Origin: Trebonia sp963767685
GTDB lineage: Bacteria > Actinomycetota > Actinomycetes > Streptosporangiales > Streptosporangiaceae
Direction: 5' to 3'
DNA length: 64,000 nt
NCBI GenBank assembly: GCA_963767685.1
Contig: CAVYEZ010000015.1
Coordinates: 1 to 64,000 of the forward strand
Position 1 is the first letter of the stretch; the number at the start of each line of letters is the position of its first letter. This document shows, in pieces, positions 41,106 through 49,414 of this stretch. The notes below the pieces were generated by a model. It was not told where the DNA came from and did not search any database. It saw only the letters and a program-made list of their open reading frames with translations. A program made the position numbers and the translations under genes.

Positions 41106-42404
41106 CTATGCCCGGCCGGCGATGCCGGCGATCTTGCGCCGCAGGACCACGCGCTCGGGCTCGCTGGCGCACAGGGCCACGGCGCGCTCGAGCTCGGCGC
41201 GCGCCTCGTCGGCCCGGCCAAGGCGGGCGAGCAGCTCACCACGCACGGTCGGCAGCAGGTGCGATCCGGGCAGCGCGCCGTCGGCCACCAACCGGTCGAC
41301 GATGAGCAGCGCCGCGGCCGGCCCCTGGGCCATGGCGACCGCCACCGCCTGGTTGAGCTCGACCACGGGCGACGGCGCGAGCCGGGCGAGCGCCGCGTAC
41401 AGGAGGACGACGCGGTCCCAGTTGGTCGCGCCGACCGACGGGGCGATGGCGTGGCATTCCGCGATCGCCGCCTGCAGTCCGTACGCCCCAAGGCCGCGGC
41501 CTGCCTGCGCCGCGCGGGCCCGGGCGGCCCGTCCCCGGCGGATCGCGGCCTGGTCCCAGCGGTGCCGGTCCTGCTGCTCAAGCAGCACCGGCTCGCCGTC
41601 CGGCGCTGTTCTGGCGGGGAAACGGGCCGCGGTCAGCTCAAGGAGCGCAAGCAGGCCGTGCACCTCCGGCTCGTCCGGCATCAGCCGGGCAAGCACCCGT
41701 GCCAGGCGCTGCGCCTCGCCCGCGAGGTCGAATCGGATCAGGTCGCGGCCGGAACTCGCCGAGGATCCCTCGGTGAAGATCAGGTAGATCACGCTCAGCA
41801 CCGAGCCGAGTCGTTCGGCCCGCTCGGCCGCGGGCGGTACCGCGAAGGGGACCAGGGCGGCCGCGAGGGTCTTCTTGGCCCGGGTGATCCTGGCCTGCAC
41901 GGTCGCGGCGGGCACGAGAAACGCCCTGGCGATCTCATCGCTCGTCAGGCCGCCGACCACCCGGAGGGTGAGCGCCACCCTCGCCTCCCTGGACAGCACC
42001 GGGTGGCAGGAGATGAACATCAGCGCGAGCACGTCATCGTCGATCCGGTCCGGGTCCCACAGCAAGTCCGCGACCTCCCTGGCGGGTCCTTGGGGCGGAT
42101 TCCCCGCGGTGGCGCCGCCCTCGTCCAGGTCGTGGGCGAGGGCGGCGTACCTCTGGTCGAGGGCGGCGCGCCGGCGGAACGCGTCGATCGCCCGGCGGCG
42201 GCCGACGGTGAGCAGCCACCCGGCCGGCTTGCTCGGCACGCCGTCGCGCGGCCAGCTGACCAAGGCCTCGGCCAGCGCTTCTTGCGCGAGATCCTCGGCC
42301 AGGGCGAAATCGCCGGTGTACCTGGCGAGCGCACCGACGATCCGTGCGGACTCGATGCGCCAGACGGCGGCGACAGCCTCCCGGCCGACGGGGTCAGCCA
42401 TCAC
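41106..42404 (-). CDS. ECF42-group sigma factor with C-terminal TPR-like extension
   Basis: 432 residues: sigma region 2 (ALARYTGDFALAEDLAQEAL, GWLLTVGRRRAIDAFRRRAA), region 4 (SREARVALTLRVVGGLTSDE then IARAFLVPAATVQARITRAK), and a 230-residue SnoaL-free, TPR-like helical tail (LLALLELTAARFPARTAPDG, ELLARLGRADEARAELERAV). This is the ECF42 layout. The group is encoded beside DGPF/YCII proteins, and here the DGPF gene lies upstream on the same strand. The tail is thought to control activity. The start is GTG 42404 or ATG 42401. Confidence 0.85.
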   Translation of the reverse strand: MMADPVGREAVAAVWRIESARIVGALARYTGDFALAEDLAQEALAEALVSWPRDGVPSKPAGWLLTVGRRRAIDAFRRRAALDQRYAALAHDLDEGGATAGNPPQGPAREVADLLWDPDRIDDDVLALMFISCHPVLSREARVALTLRVVGGLTSDEIARAFLVPAATVQARITRAKKTLAAALVPFAVPPAAERAERLGSVLSVIYLIFTEGSSASSGRDLIRFDLAGEAQRLARVLARLMPDEPEVHGLLALLELTAARFPARTAPDGEPVLLEQQDRHRWDQAAIRRGRAARARAAQAGRGLGAYGLQAAIAECHAIAPSVGATNWDRVVLLYAALARLAPSPVVELNQAVAVAMAQGPAAALLIVDRLVADGALPGSHLLPTVRGELLARLGRADEARAELERAVALCASEPERVVLRRKIAGIAGRA

Positions 42405-42591
42405 CGGCCGGCCTGCGCCAAGCCGGACCGCGCCAAGCCAGCCCGCTCACGGTGTCGCCCGCTCACTCCGGGGCGCCCTCCGTCCGCTCACAGTGTTTCC
42501 CGCTCGCTTCGGGGCGCAGCGGAGGCGGTGCCTTCCCTCGTTGCTCGTTCCTCGCTCCTCAGTCCAGGCACCGCCGCGCCCCTTCGCTCGC

Positions 42592-43011
42592 TCACAGCTG
42601 GCCGGTGGCCTCGCGCCATGCCCGCTCCTTCTTGATCCAGTCGTTGTCCTGCGGGAACTCGTCGATCGTGGTTACCCGGCGTACCTCGGTCTTGAAGCCG
42701 GGGCCGTTGATCGGCAGCCGCTTGGCCCACTCGACGGCCTCTTCCTTCGACGCCACGTTGAGGATGTAGAACCCGCCGAACAGTTCCTTGGTCTCCCCGT
42801 ACGGGCCGTCGGTGACCACGGGCGGCTCCGCGGAGAAGTCGACGACCACGCTCTCGGCGGCATCGGCGAGCCCCTCCGCGGCGAGCAGCACGCCCGCATT
42901 GATCAGTTCCTCGTTGAACCTGCCGACGACCCCCAGCATCTCGTTGAAGTCGGCGTTCGCCATCGTCGCGTAGGCCTCGTCGGTGGCCCGCATGACCAGC
43001 ATGTACTTCAT
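42592..43011 (-). CDS. YCII-related DGPF-domain protein
   Basis: 139 residues: MKYMLVMRATDEAYATMANA, GVLLAAEGLADAAESVVVDF, VVTDGPYGETKELFGGFYIL (DGPY for the DGPF motif), and WAKRLPINGPGFKTEVRRV. This is the ferredoxin-like YCII fold with the conserved Asp/His region. It is the usual genomic partner of ECF42 sigma factors and is thought to be their target or modulator. There is a 187-bp gap to the sigma gene containing a short imperfect direct repeat (CCCGCTC.CT.CGGGGCGC at about 42458 and 42508). Confidence 0.85.
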   Translation of the reverse strand: MKYMLVMRATDEAYATMANADFNEMLGVVGRFNEELINAGVLLAAEGLADAAESVVVDFSAEPPVVTDGPYGETKELFGGFYILNVASKEEAVEWAKRLPINGPGFKTEVRRVTTIDEFPQDNDWIKKERAWREATGQL

Positions 43012-43154
43012 GTCCCCAGCTCCCTGTCGGTCCGGGCCCGCTCACCGGGCCCGCTCATCCTTAGGTCGAGCGGGCCCGCCGTCGATCGACACGCTCGTCA
43101 AATTTTCTCAGCACGTTAGCGTGGCAGGCGAAGGTACTAGCCGTTCGCCGCGAG

Positions 43155-44390
43155 ATGGGGATTTCGATGAGCATCGGGCCTGCCAGCCAACTGGACGCCG
43201 CCGACCCGCTCGGGCCGTTCCGTTCCCGGTTCGTGGCGGCGGACGACCCGTCCGTCGTCGCCTACCTGGACGGCAACTCGCTCGGGCGGCCGCTGGCCGT
43301 GACGGGGGAGCGGCTCGCGGGCTTCGTGGCCGGCGCGTGGGGCCGGCGGCTGATCCGGAGCTGGGACGAGGCGTGGATGGCCGAGCCGGTGACCGTGGGG
43401 GACCGGCTGGCCGAGATCGCCCTGGGCGCCGCCGCCGGCCAGGTGATCGTCGCCGATTCGACCACGGTGCTGCTGTACAAGCTGATCCGGGCGGCTGTCG
43501 CCGCCCGCCCCGGCCGCGACGAGCTGGTCATCGACCGGGCGAACTTCCCGACGGACCGGTTCATCGTGGACGGCGTCGCGGCCGAGCGCGGGCTGACGGT
43601 CAGGTACCTGACGCCGCCGCCCGCCGCGGGCGTGCGCCCCGATGACGTCGCGGCGGTCATCGGGGAGCGCACGGCGCTGGTCGTGCTCAGTCACGTCGCC
43701 TACCGGTCCGGGTTCCTCGCCGACATGGCGGCCATCACCGGGGCCGCCCACGAAGCGGGGGCGCTGGTCCTGTGGGACCTGTGCCACTCGGCGGGCGTGC
43801 TGCCGATCGAGCTGGACGCCTGCGACGTCGACCTGGCGGCGGGGTGCACCTACAAGTACCTGAACGGCGGCCCCGGGTCGCCCGCCTTCGGCTACGTCGC
43901 GACCCGGCTGCAGGAGGAACTGCGCCAGCCGATCTGGGGCTGGATGGGCGCTGGCGACCCGTTCGCGATGGGGCCGGAGTACGAGCCGGCCAAGGGGATG
44001 CGCAAGTTCGTCTCGGGCACCCCGCCGGTGCTGGCCATGCAGCCGCTGAAAGACATGCTCGAGTTGATCGCGGAGGCGCGCCTCGCGGCCGTCCGGCGCA
44101 AGTCGGTCGCGCTCACCGAGCGCGCGATCGCGCTGGCCGACGAGCGGCTCGCGCCGCTCGGCGCCGTGCTCGCGAGCCCCCGGGACGCCGCCGAGCGCGG
44201 TTCGCACGTCACCGTCGATCATCCCAGGTTCGCCGAGGTGACCGCCGCCGTGTGGAAACGCGGCGTCATCCCCGACTTCCGGCCGCCGGACGGGATCCGG
44301 ATCGGGCTGTCCCCGCTCAGCACCAGCTTCGCCGAGCTTGACCGCGGGATCGAGGCGATCGCGGAGGAGCTGACTTCCCTAACCTCTTGA
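43155..44390 (+). CDS. kynU: Kynureninase
   Basis: 411 residues of a fold-type I PLP enzyme. VAYLDGNSLGRPLAVTGERL is the kynureninase N-terminal motif. DRANFPTDRFIVDGVA is the substrate/phosphate region, and VLWDLCHSAGVLPIELDACD gives the PLP-binding Asp/His. AAGCTYKYLNGGPGSPAF holds the Schiff-base Lys, and PIWGWMGAGDPFAMGPEYEP follows. It cleaves kynurenine to anthranilate and alanine in tryptophan breakdown. No kynA or kynB is nearby, so it may feed a secondary pathway or salvage. Start ATG 43155 or 43167. Confidence 0.85.
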   Translation: MGISMSIGPASQLDAADPLGPFRSRFVAADDPSVVAYLDGNSLGRPLAVTGERLAGFVAGAWGRRLIRSWDEAWMAEPVTVGDRLAEIALGAAAGQVIVADSTTVLLYKLIRAAVAARPGRDELVIDRANFPTDRFIVDGVAAERGLTVRYLTPPPAAGVRPDDVAAVIGERTALVVLSHVAYRSGFLADMAAITGAAHEAGALVLWDLCHSAGVLPIELDACDVDLAAGCTYKYLNGGPGSPAFGYVATRLQEELRQPIWGWMGAGDPFAMGPEYEPAKGMRKFVSGTPPVLAMQPLKDMLELIAEARLAAVRRKSVALTERAIALADERLAPLGAVLASPRDAAERGSHVTVDHPRFAEVTAAVWKRGVIPDFRPPDGIRIGLSPLSTSFAELDRGIEAIAEELTSLTS

Positions 44391-44394
44391 TCTC

Positions 44395-44414
44395 ATGATA
44401 TCTAGGTACCATGA
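44395..44414 (+). promoter_or_regulatory. Motif GATATCTAGGTACCATGA at the lgt start
   Basis: The 20 bp ending in the lgt start codon matches the 20 bp upstream of the RHH antitoxin (45286-45305) at 17 positions. GATATC and GGTACC are both palindromic. Because it reaches the ATG, the lgt message may be leaderless or blocked by a bound protein. TTGATC at 44388 could be a -35 element. Confidence 0.45.
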
Positions 44415-45271
44415 GACCATCGCTCGCGTTCATCCCGAGTCCGCCGGCCAACGGCATCCACCTGGGCCCGGTGTTCCTCCACGTCTACGGGCTGATGTAC
44501 GCCATCGGAATCGCGCTGGCGGTGTACATCACCGCCCGGCGGTGGGCCGCGGCGGGCGGTGACCGCGCGCTGGTGTACGACGTCGTCGTCTGGGTGGTGC
44601 CCGTCGGGCTCATCGGCGCGCGGATCTACTTCGACGTCACCACGCCGTTCGACATCACCCCGCACACCTGGTGGGGGCCGCTGGCGCTATGGAAGGGCGG
44701 GCTCGGCGTCTGGGGCGGGATCGCCGCCGGGGCCGCAGCGGGCGTGTGGCGGGTCCGCCGCGCCGGGGCTGACGTCGGCCTGTTCATGAACGCGGTCGCG
44801 CCGGCCCTGCTGGTCGCGCAGGCGGTCGGGCGCATCGGCAACTACTTCAACCAGGAACTGTTCGGCAAGCCGAGCGGGCTGCCCTGGGCGCTGGAGATCA
44901 GCCCGGCGGCCCGGCTGAACGCGGGGATCCCGGCGGCGGACCTGAGGTACGCCACGTTCCAGCCGTCGTTCCTCTATGAGTTGATCTTCGACCTGGCCTT
45001 CGCCGCGTTCCTGGTCTGGCTCGGCCACCACCGGCCGATCAGGCCGCCGGGGCTGTTCGCCCTGTACGTCGCCGGGTACTCGGGCTACCGGATCTTCGAG
45101 GAGACGATCAGGACCGACTCCTCGGCCTACTTCCTCGGGCTGCGGCTCAACTTCTTCATCGCGATCACGCTCACCCTCGTCGGGCTGGCGTGGTTCCTCC
45201 TGGTGCAGCGGCGCGGTCAAGAGCCGAAGTATCCCGAACGACTGCGTGTTTCAGCCGACCCCCTCCCATGA
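44411..45271 (+). CDS. lgt: Prolipoprotein diacylglyceryl transferase
   Basis: 286 residues, seven helices. VFLHVYGLMYAIGIALAVYI (H...Y motif), LWKGGLGVWGGIAAGAAAGV (G-G-L), VGRIGNYFNQELFGKPSGLP (the Lgt signature with the essential Arg and Asn/Asn-Gln-Glu), YATFQPSFLYELIFD, and GYRIFEETIRTDSS with the R/E pair. It transfers diacylglycerol from phosphatidylglycerol to lipobox cysteines, and thus serves the several lipoproteins in this window. It is shorter than many actinobacterial Lgt proteins that carry a long C-terminal tail. Usually lgt sits near trp genes; here it follows kynU. Confidence 0.9.
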   Translation: MRPSLAFIPSPPANGIHLGPVFLHVYGLMYAIGIALAVYITARRWAAAGGDRALVYDVVVWVVPVGLIGARIYFDVTTPFDITPHTWWGPLALWKGGLGVWGGIAAGAAAGVWRVRRAGADVGLFMNAVAPALLVAQAVGRIGNYFNQELFGKPSGLPWALEISPAARLNAGIPAADLRYATFQPSFLYELIFDLAFAAFLVWLGHHRPIRPPGLFALYVAGYSGYRIFEETIRTDSSAYFLGLRLNFFIAITLTLVGLAWFLLVQRRGQEPKYPERLRVSADPLP

Positions 45272-45285
45272 CCCTTGGTCCGCAG

Positions 45286-45305
45286 AAGATATCTCGATAC
45301 CATGA
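45286..45305 (+). promoter_or_regulatory. Operator-like dyad upstream of the RHH antitoxin
   Basis: GATATCTCGATACC (45288-45301) is an inverted repeat (GATATC versus GGTATC) of the size bound by ribbon-helix-helix dimers, ending 12 bp before the ATG at 45313. It shares 17 of 20 bases with the site at the lgt start. Autoregulation by the downstream antitoxin is the simplest reading. Confidence 0.5.
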
Positions 45306-45312
45306 TCCTGTT

Positions 45313-45564
45313 ATGGCGCTGGAATCCGCCGCGGCCGGCAAGGCCCGGACCAAGAACATGGTGCTGCGACTCGACCCGGAACTGGCCGACCTGCTGGCCA
45401 CCGTCGCGGAAGTGGAGGGCCGCTCGGTGTCCGACGTTGCCCGGGAGGCGATCTCGGCGCTGGTCGAGGCGCGCCGCAAGGACAAGCGGTTCCGCCGCCT
45501 GCTCGAGGACAACCTGGCCAGGCACCAGCGGCTGCTCGACCTGCTGCAGGACAGTCCGCCGTGA
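45313..45564 (+). CDS. Ribbon-helix-helix antitoxin
   Basis: 83 residues. KNMVLRLDPELADLLATVAE then VEGRSVSDVAREAISALVEA is an RHH DNA-binding fold (beta strand MVLRLD, helix, SVSDVAREAI). It is followed by a basic helix (RRKDKRFRRLLEDNLARHQR) that would wrap a partner. It is coupled to the next gene by GTGA overlap (45561-45564) and preceded by a dyad operator. It is the antitoxin and repressor of a type II module whose toxin-side gene is a degenerate Fic/Doc-like protein. Confidence 0.75.
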   Translation: MALESAAAGKARTKNMVLRLDPELADLLATVAEVEGRSVSDVAREAISALVEARRKDKRFRRLLEDNLARHQRLLDLLQDSPP

Positions 45565-46394
45565 TCGCGCTCGACGCGGCCGACCTCGTCGTGATCGCCG
45601 GCCGCACCCTCGGCATCGGCACCGACGCCGCGCTCGACCAGATGGACATCGCGGCCGCGCAGGAAGCGCTGGCCGAGGCGCGGCCGCCGGGGCGGGAACC
45701 CGGCCGGGAGTTCCCCGCCCGCACCAGTTCGACGCCGGCCGCCGCCGCGACGGCCGGCGTCGAACTAGTGCGGGCCCTGCTGCGCCACCCGCCGTTCCCT
45801 GCGCGGGCCCAGCCGGTGGCGGTCGCGGCCGGCCTGCAGTTCCTGTCGCTCAACGGCTGGCGCGCCGACCTGGACCCGCCCACGACCGCCGTCGTGGTGA
45901 TAGAGGCGCTGGCGTCGGGGCAATTGTCCGCCGCGGACGCCGCCGCGTGGCTCGAACCGCGGCTCACCCCGGCCCGCCGCGTCGGACTCACCCCGGCCCG
46001 CCGCACTGTTGGCAGCACGGGACGCGCCCCCGTCGCCCGGTCGCGGTCGGGACGCCGGCCGGCCGCGCTCCCGGCGGCGCGCGTGCCCGCCGGCCGGGTT
46101 GCGGCGGGCGCCCTGCTCACGGTCGCGGTCACCGGGTTCACGCTGCTCGCCGCCGCGTGCTCCCGCGGTCCGGCCATGCCCGCCAGCCCCGCCGGCGGCG
46201 TGTCCGTGGTCCAGCCTTCCCCGGGATCGGCGTCCGCGCCCCCGGACTCGGACTATGCCGCGTGCATGCGCGCGCACGGCGTCGCGGGCTCCGCTTACCC
46301 GTCGGTCAGCGACGTGGCCGGCATCGCTTCCGTAACGGGCGTCGGCCTGGACTCGCCCCAGTTCCGCGCCGCCGAGGTCGCCTGCCGGCCGTGA
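45561..46394 (+). CDS. Degenerate Fic/Doc-like domain fused to membrane helix and exported domain
   Basis: 277 residues from GTG 45561. Residues 1-135 resemble Doc-type toxins: LDAADLVVIAGRTLGIGTDA, VELVRALLRHPPFPARAQPV and VAAGLQFLSLNGWRADLDPP. At the catalytic place Doc has HxFxDGNKRTA; here it is HPPFPARAQPVA, so the acidic residue, Asn and Lys/Arg are gone and kinase or AMPylation activity is unlikely. After an Arg/Pro-rich linker comes a helix with a lipobox-like end (VAVTGFTLLAAACS, about 183-197). A Cys-paired domain, DYAACMRAHGVAGSAYPSVS, ends SPQFRAAEVACRP, a motif of actinomycete lipoproteins. GTG 46084 could start this as a separate gene. A duplicated 18-bp word (CTCACCCCGGCCCGCCGC) marks the linker. 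Confidence 0.6.
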   Translation: MIALDAADLVVIAGRTLGIGTDAALDQMDIAAAQEALAEARPPGREPGREFPARTSSTPAAAATAGVELVRALLRHPPFPARAQPVAVAAGLQFLSLNGWRADLDPPTTAVVVIEALASGQLSAADAAAWLEPRLTPARRVGLTPARRTVGSTGRAPVARSRSGRRPAALPAARVPAGRVAAGALLTVAVTGFTLLAAACSRGPAMPASPAGGVSVVQPSPGSASAPPDSDYAACMRAHGVAGSAYPSVSDVAGIASVTGVGLDSPQFRAAEVACRP

Positions 46395-46404
46395 ACGGTA
46401 AATG

Positions 46405-46434
46405 ACTGTCGCGACAGTTACTGTCACGACTGGT
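46405..46434 (+). promoter_or_regulatory. Tandem MarR-type operators
   Basis: ACTGTCGCGACAGT (46405-46418) is a perfect 14-bp palindrome. ACTGTCACGACTGGT (46420-46434) is a second, imperfect copy in direct orientation, 15 bp apart. They lie 12-40 bp before the MarR start, over the expected promoter, so autorepression is likely. Confidence 0.65.
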
Positions 46435-46445
46435 ATTGTTCGCCC

Positions 46446-46874
46446 ATGACCAATGTCATGCAGGTACTCAGCGGCGCCTCGCTGCTCCACCAGCTCGCGC
46501 GGGACGTCACCACGACGCTGGACCGGCGGCTCGCCCCGCTCGGCGTCACCACCCAGCAGGCGGCGCTGCTGCACAACGCCGCGAGCGGCGGCGCGAGCCC
46601 GCGCCAGCTCATGGCGGCCGTCGGCACGGACACGGCCGGCATGACCAAGCTGCTTGACCGGCTGGAGGGCAAGGGGCTGATCGAGCGGCGCCCAAATCCA
46701 GACGACCGGCGCTCCGTGGTGATCGAGCCGACCGAGCGCGGCCTGGCCCTGGTGCCGGAGCTGGCCCCGGTCTTCGGCGCGGTGGCCAGGCAGCTGTTCG
46801 ACGGCTTCTCCGACGCCGAGGTCGCGAGCCTGACGTCTTCCCTGCGCCGCATGGGCGAGAACCTGAACTCCTGA
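46446..46874 (+). CDS. MarR-family regulator
   Basis: 142 residues. The winged helix is LAPLGVTTQQAALLHNAASG, SPRQLMAAVGTDTAGMTKLL and DRLEGKGLIERRPNPDDRRS, the last being the wing with the DxRS motif. Dimerisation helices lie at both ends. Tandem palindromes at 46405-46434 sit over its promoter. It is followed at 55 bp by the S41 peptidase gene, which it may control. There is no Cys for oxidant sensing. Confidence 0.8.
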   Translation: MTNVMQVLSGASLLHQLARDVTTTLDRRLAPLGVTTQQAALLHNAASGGASPRQLMAAVGTDTAGMTKLLDRLEGKGLIERRPNPDDRRSVVIEPTERGLALVPELAPVFGAVARQLFDGFSDAEVASLTSSLRRMGENLNS

Positions 46875-46928
46875 GTGCCCGTCCCGGGATAACGGAACTT
46901 CCCGGGTGGCGCGTGCCGTTCACGAAAT

Positions 46929-48251
46929 GTGGAACAGATCACACGGGTTCTCAGCCACAGGGTCAACGAACTGTTTCCCGACGGCGCCGTGGTCCGGGCC
47001 GAGCTGCTGCGGGACGTCGACAATCCCGGCCAGCTGACGGTCCGGGTGTTCATCCCGGCGACTGAAGACCCGGTCGCCTGGGCCGCCACCCACCAGGAAC
47101 CGATGGCCGAGCTGCGCGGCGAGCTGTCGCTGCGGCTGCCGTCGGCCAAGTCGCTCGAGTTCACCTCTGACGCCCTCGACGCCCCGGTGGTCAGCATGCC
47201 GGACGACGGCTCGCAGGCCGCCGAGCAGCTGCCGAGCCGGGAGATCGTGACGCGGGCGCTGGCGTTGCTCCGCGAGAACTACGTGTTCCCCGAGCTGGCC
47301 GAGCAGGCCGCCGTCGCCGTCGAGGCCCGGCTGGCGGCCGGGGAGTACGACAACCTGGACGAGATCACGCTCACCGAGCTGCTCACCGGCCACCTGCAGG
47401 AGGCCACCGGCGACAAGCACCTGAGGGTGCGACTCGGCGGCGGGCCCGGCCCTCGCGGGGGACCGGGGCCGGGCGGCGGGCCGGGCCCTGTCCGCGGACC
47501 GGGACCCGATCAGGGTCCCGACGACGAGCCCGTCGACCGCGAGGCGAGGCGGCTGAAGATGCGCCGGATGGGACGGGTGGACAACTTCGGCATCCACCGC
47601 GTGGAACGACTCGACGGCAACATCGGCTACCTCGACCTGCGCCGGGTGGCGATGCCGGAGAACGCCGGCCCGGCGATCGCCGCGGCGATGGAACTGGTCT
47701 ACGGGACCTACGCGCTCATCATCGACCTGCGGCGGAACGGCGGCGGCTCGATCGACGGCGCGGGCCTCTGGTGCAGCTACCTCCTGCCTGAGCAGCCCGT
47801 CCACCTCAACGACGTCTTCCACGCCGACACCGGCGAGACCAGGCAGTTCTGGTCGCTGCCGTACCTGCCGGGCAGCCGCTACCTGGACCGCCCGGTGTAC
47901 CTGCTGACCAGCAGCCGCACGTTCTCCGGGGGCGAGGACATCGCCTACACGCTCCAGGCGCAGGGCCGGGCGGAGGTCATCGGCGAGGTGACCGGCGGCG
48001 GCGCCCACCCCACCCGGGGCTTCCCGATCAGCCCGGCCGTGCACATCGGCATACCGTTCGCCCGCTCGATCAACCCGGTCACCGGCACCAACTGGCAGGG
48101 CACCGGCGTGATCCCGGATACCGTGGCGGCCGCCGACGAGGCCTACAACGTCGCCTACGCCAAGGCGCTCAGGCACGTCGCGGGCCTCAGCGACGTCCCG
48201 CCGCCCGTCGCCCACGAGGCCCGTGAAAAGCTCGCCGCCCTGACCGGCTGA
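46929..48251 (+). CDS. S41-family peptidase (tail-specific protease-like)
   Basis: 440 residues from GTG 46929. The N-terminal half has a helical cap (LPSREIVTRALALLRENYVF then PELAEQAAVAVEARLAAGEY) typical of the IRBP/S41 family, then a Gly/Pro/Arg low-complexity insert (about 180-205). The protease core is NIGYLDLRRVAMPENAGPAI, YALIIDLRRNGGGSIDGAGL (oxyanion strand DLRxNxGG) and YLLTSSRTFSGGEDIAYTLQ with the catalytic Ser in S-F-S/T-G-G-E. There is no signal peptide or PDZ, so it is cytosolic. Substrate unknown. Confidence 0.75.
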   Translation: MEQITRVLSHRVNELFPDGAVVRAELLRDVDNPGQLTVRVFIPATEDPVAWAATHQEPMAELRGELSLRLPSAKSLEFTSDALDAPVVSMPDDGSQAAEQLPSREIVTRALALLRENYVFPELAEQAAVAVEARLAAGEYDNLDEITLTELLTGHLQEATGDKHLRVRLGGGPGPRGGPGPGGGPGPVRGPGPDQGPDDEPVDREARRLKMRRMGRVDNFGIHRVERLDGNIGYLDLRRVAMPENAGPAIAAAMELVYGTYALIIDLRRNGGGSIDGAGLWCSYLLPEQPVHLNDVFHADTGETRQFWSLPYLPGSRYLDRPVYLLTSSRTFSGGEDIAYTLQAQGRAEVIGEVTGGGAHPTRGFPISPAVHIGIPFARSINPVTGTNWQGTGVIPDTVAAADEAYNVAYAKALRHVAGLSDVPPPVAHEAREKLAALTG

Positions 48252-48307
48252 TCCCGGCGACTGCGAGGCTGTTAGCATGCCCGCATCGACCAGGGGAGGA
48301 CGGCGCG

Positions 48308-49111
48308 GTGCCCGAGTCGAAGGGACATCTCAACCCAGGATCGAGCGGCGTCGCCTTCGACCGCTTCGAGCTCGGTGACGGCCTGTCCGACCTGACGCGG
48401 CACGTCTGGGTGGTCCGCTGGTCCGTGCCCGCCGGCGAGGTCCGGCCGCAGCGCGTGCTGACCTACCCCGCGTTCAACGTCGTGATCGAGCCGGGACTGA
48501 CCGCCCTGTACGGCCCCGACTCCCGCGTCCAGGTCCAGGAGCTGCGGGCCGCGTCCTGGGCCGTCGGCATCCTGTTCCGGCCCGCCGCCGGCCCGCTGCT
48601 TACCGGCACCGACCCCTTTGCGCTGGTCGGCGCCAGCGAACCGCTGCCCGCCGCGCCCAGCGATCGGGTGCGGCAGATCATGACGGCCCCCGGCTACGAC
48701 CGCGACGAGCTGGCGCGGGTGCTGCGAGCCTGGCTGCTCCCGGTCGCGGCGGGCATCGACGACCGTGGCCGGCTCGCCAACGAGGCCTGCCGCCTGGCCG
48801 AAGAGGACTCCGGACTTACCCGCGCGGCCGACCTGGCCGCCCGCCTGGGCATCTCGCCGCGCACCCTCGAGCGGCTGGTCCGTTCTTACACCGGCATGAC
48901 CCCGAAGTGGCTGATCGAGTGCCGTCGCCTCCAGCAGGCGGCGACCACCTTGTTCTCGTCGCCGGACACCGACCTCTCCACGCTCGCGGCCGAGCTTGAG
49001 TACACCGACTACCCGCACTTCTTCCGCCAATACCAGCGCGTGCTCGGTGAGCCGCCAACCGCGACCCGCGAACGCGGCCGCCGGGCCGTCGCGACCGCGC
49101 AAGGCCGGTAA
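48308..49111 (+). CDS. AraC-family regulator
   Basis: 267 residues from GTG 48308, with AGGGGAGGA upstream. The N-terminal cupin-like sensing domain (DUF6597-like: LSDLTRHVWVVRWSVPAGEV, YPAFNVVIEPGLTALYG, GILFRPAAGPLLTG) precedes the AraC helix-turn-helix: RAADLAARLGISPRTLERLV, SYTGMTPKWLIECRRLQQAA and ADPxxS-like LEYTDYPHFFRQYQRVLGEP. It probably activates a stress or catabolic gene; no target is adjacent with certainty. Confidence 0.8.
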   Translation: MPESKGHLNPGSSGVAFDRFELGDGLSDLTRHVWVVRWSVPAGEVRPQRVLTYPAFNVVIEPGLTALYGPDSRVQVQELRAASWAVGILFRPAAGPLLTGTDPFALVGASEPLPAAPSDRVRQIMTAPGYDRDELARVLRAWLLPVAAGIDDRGRLANEACRLAEEDSGLTRAADLAARLGISPRTLERLVRSYTGMTPKWLIECRRLQQAATTLFSSPDTDLSTLAAELEYTDYPHFFRQYQRVLGEPPTATRERGRRAVATAQGR

Positions 49112-49186
49112 GCCGCTCAGGTTATGGGCCTATCTCTGGCCGCCGGCGCGGCAGTACGCTGGCACCAGAAGTTTGCAGGAGGCGCG

Positions 49187-49414
49187 ATGGTCTATCTCGG
49201 AGGCCCGCGAGGACGCGGTCCCCGGCGCCGGGGACTCTACCTGCACGACCCGCCCCCCGGCTACCGGCCGCCGAGGAGCCGGATGGCGAAGCAGGCCCGG
49301 GTCCGGATGATGCGCCAGGACTGGATCCTCATGCGCGTCACCACCGTGGTCGCGGTAGCCGTCGTCGTCGCGCTCTTGACCGTCTTCGTGGTAATGATCG
49401 CGACCCACAGCTAG
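49187..49414 (+). CDS. Small basic membrane protein, 75 aa
   Basis: ATG 49187 is favoured by AGGAGG 4-5 bases upstream; an in-frame ATG at 49124 lacks a ribosome site. Residues 1-50 are Arg/Gly/Pro-rich (GGPRGRGPRRRGLYLHDPPP), then one helix, VTTVVAVAVVVALLTVFVVM, and a short end. It is a single-pass protein with a positively charged cytoplasmic part. No family known. Confidence 0.55.
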   Translation: MVYLGGPRGRGPRRRGLYLHDPPPGYRPPRSRMAKQARVRMMRQDWILMRVTTVVAVAVVVALLTVFVVMIATHS

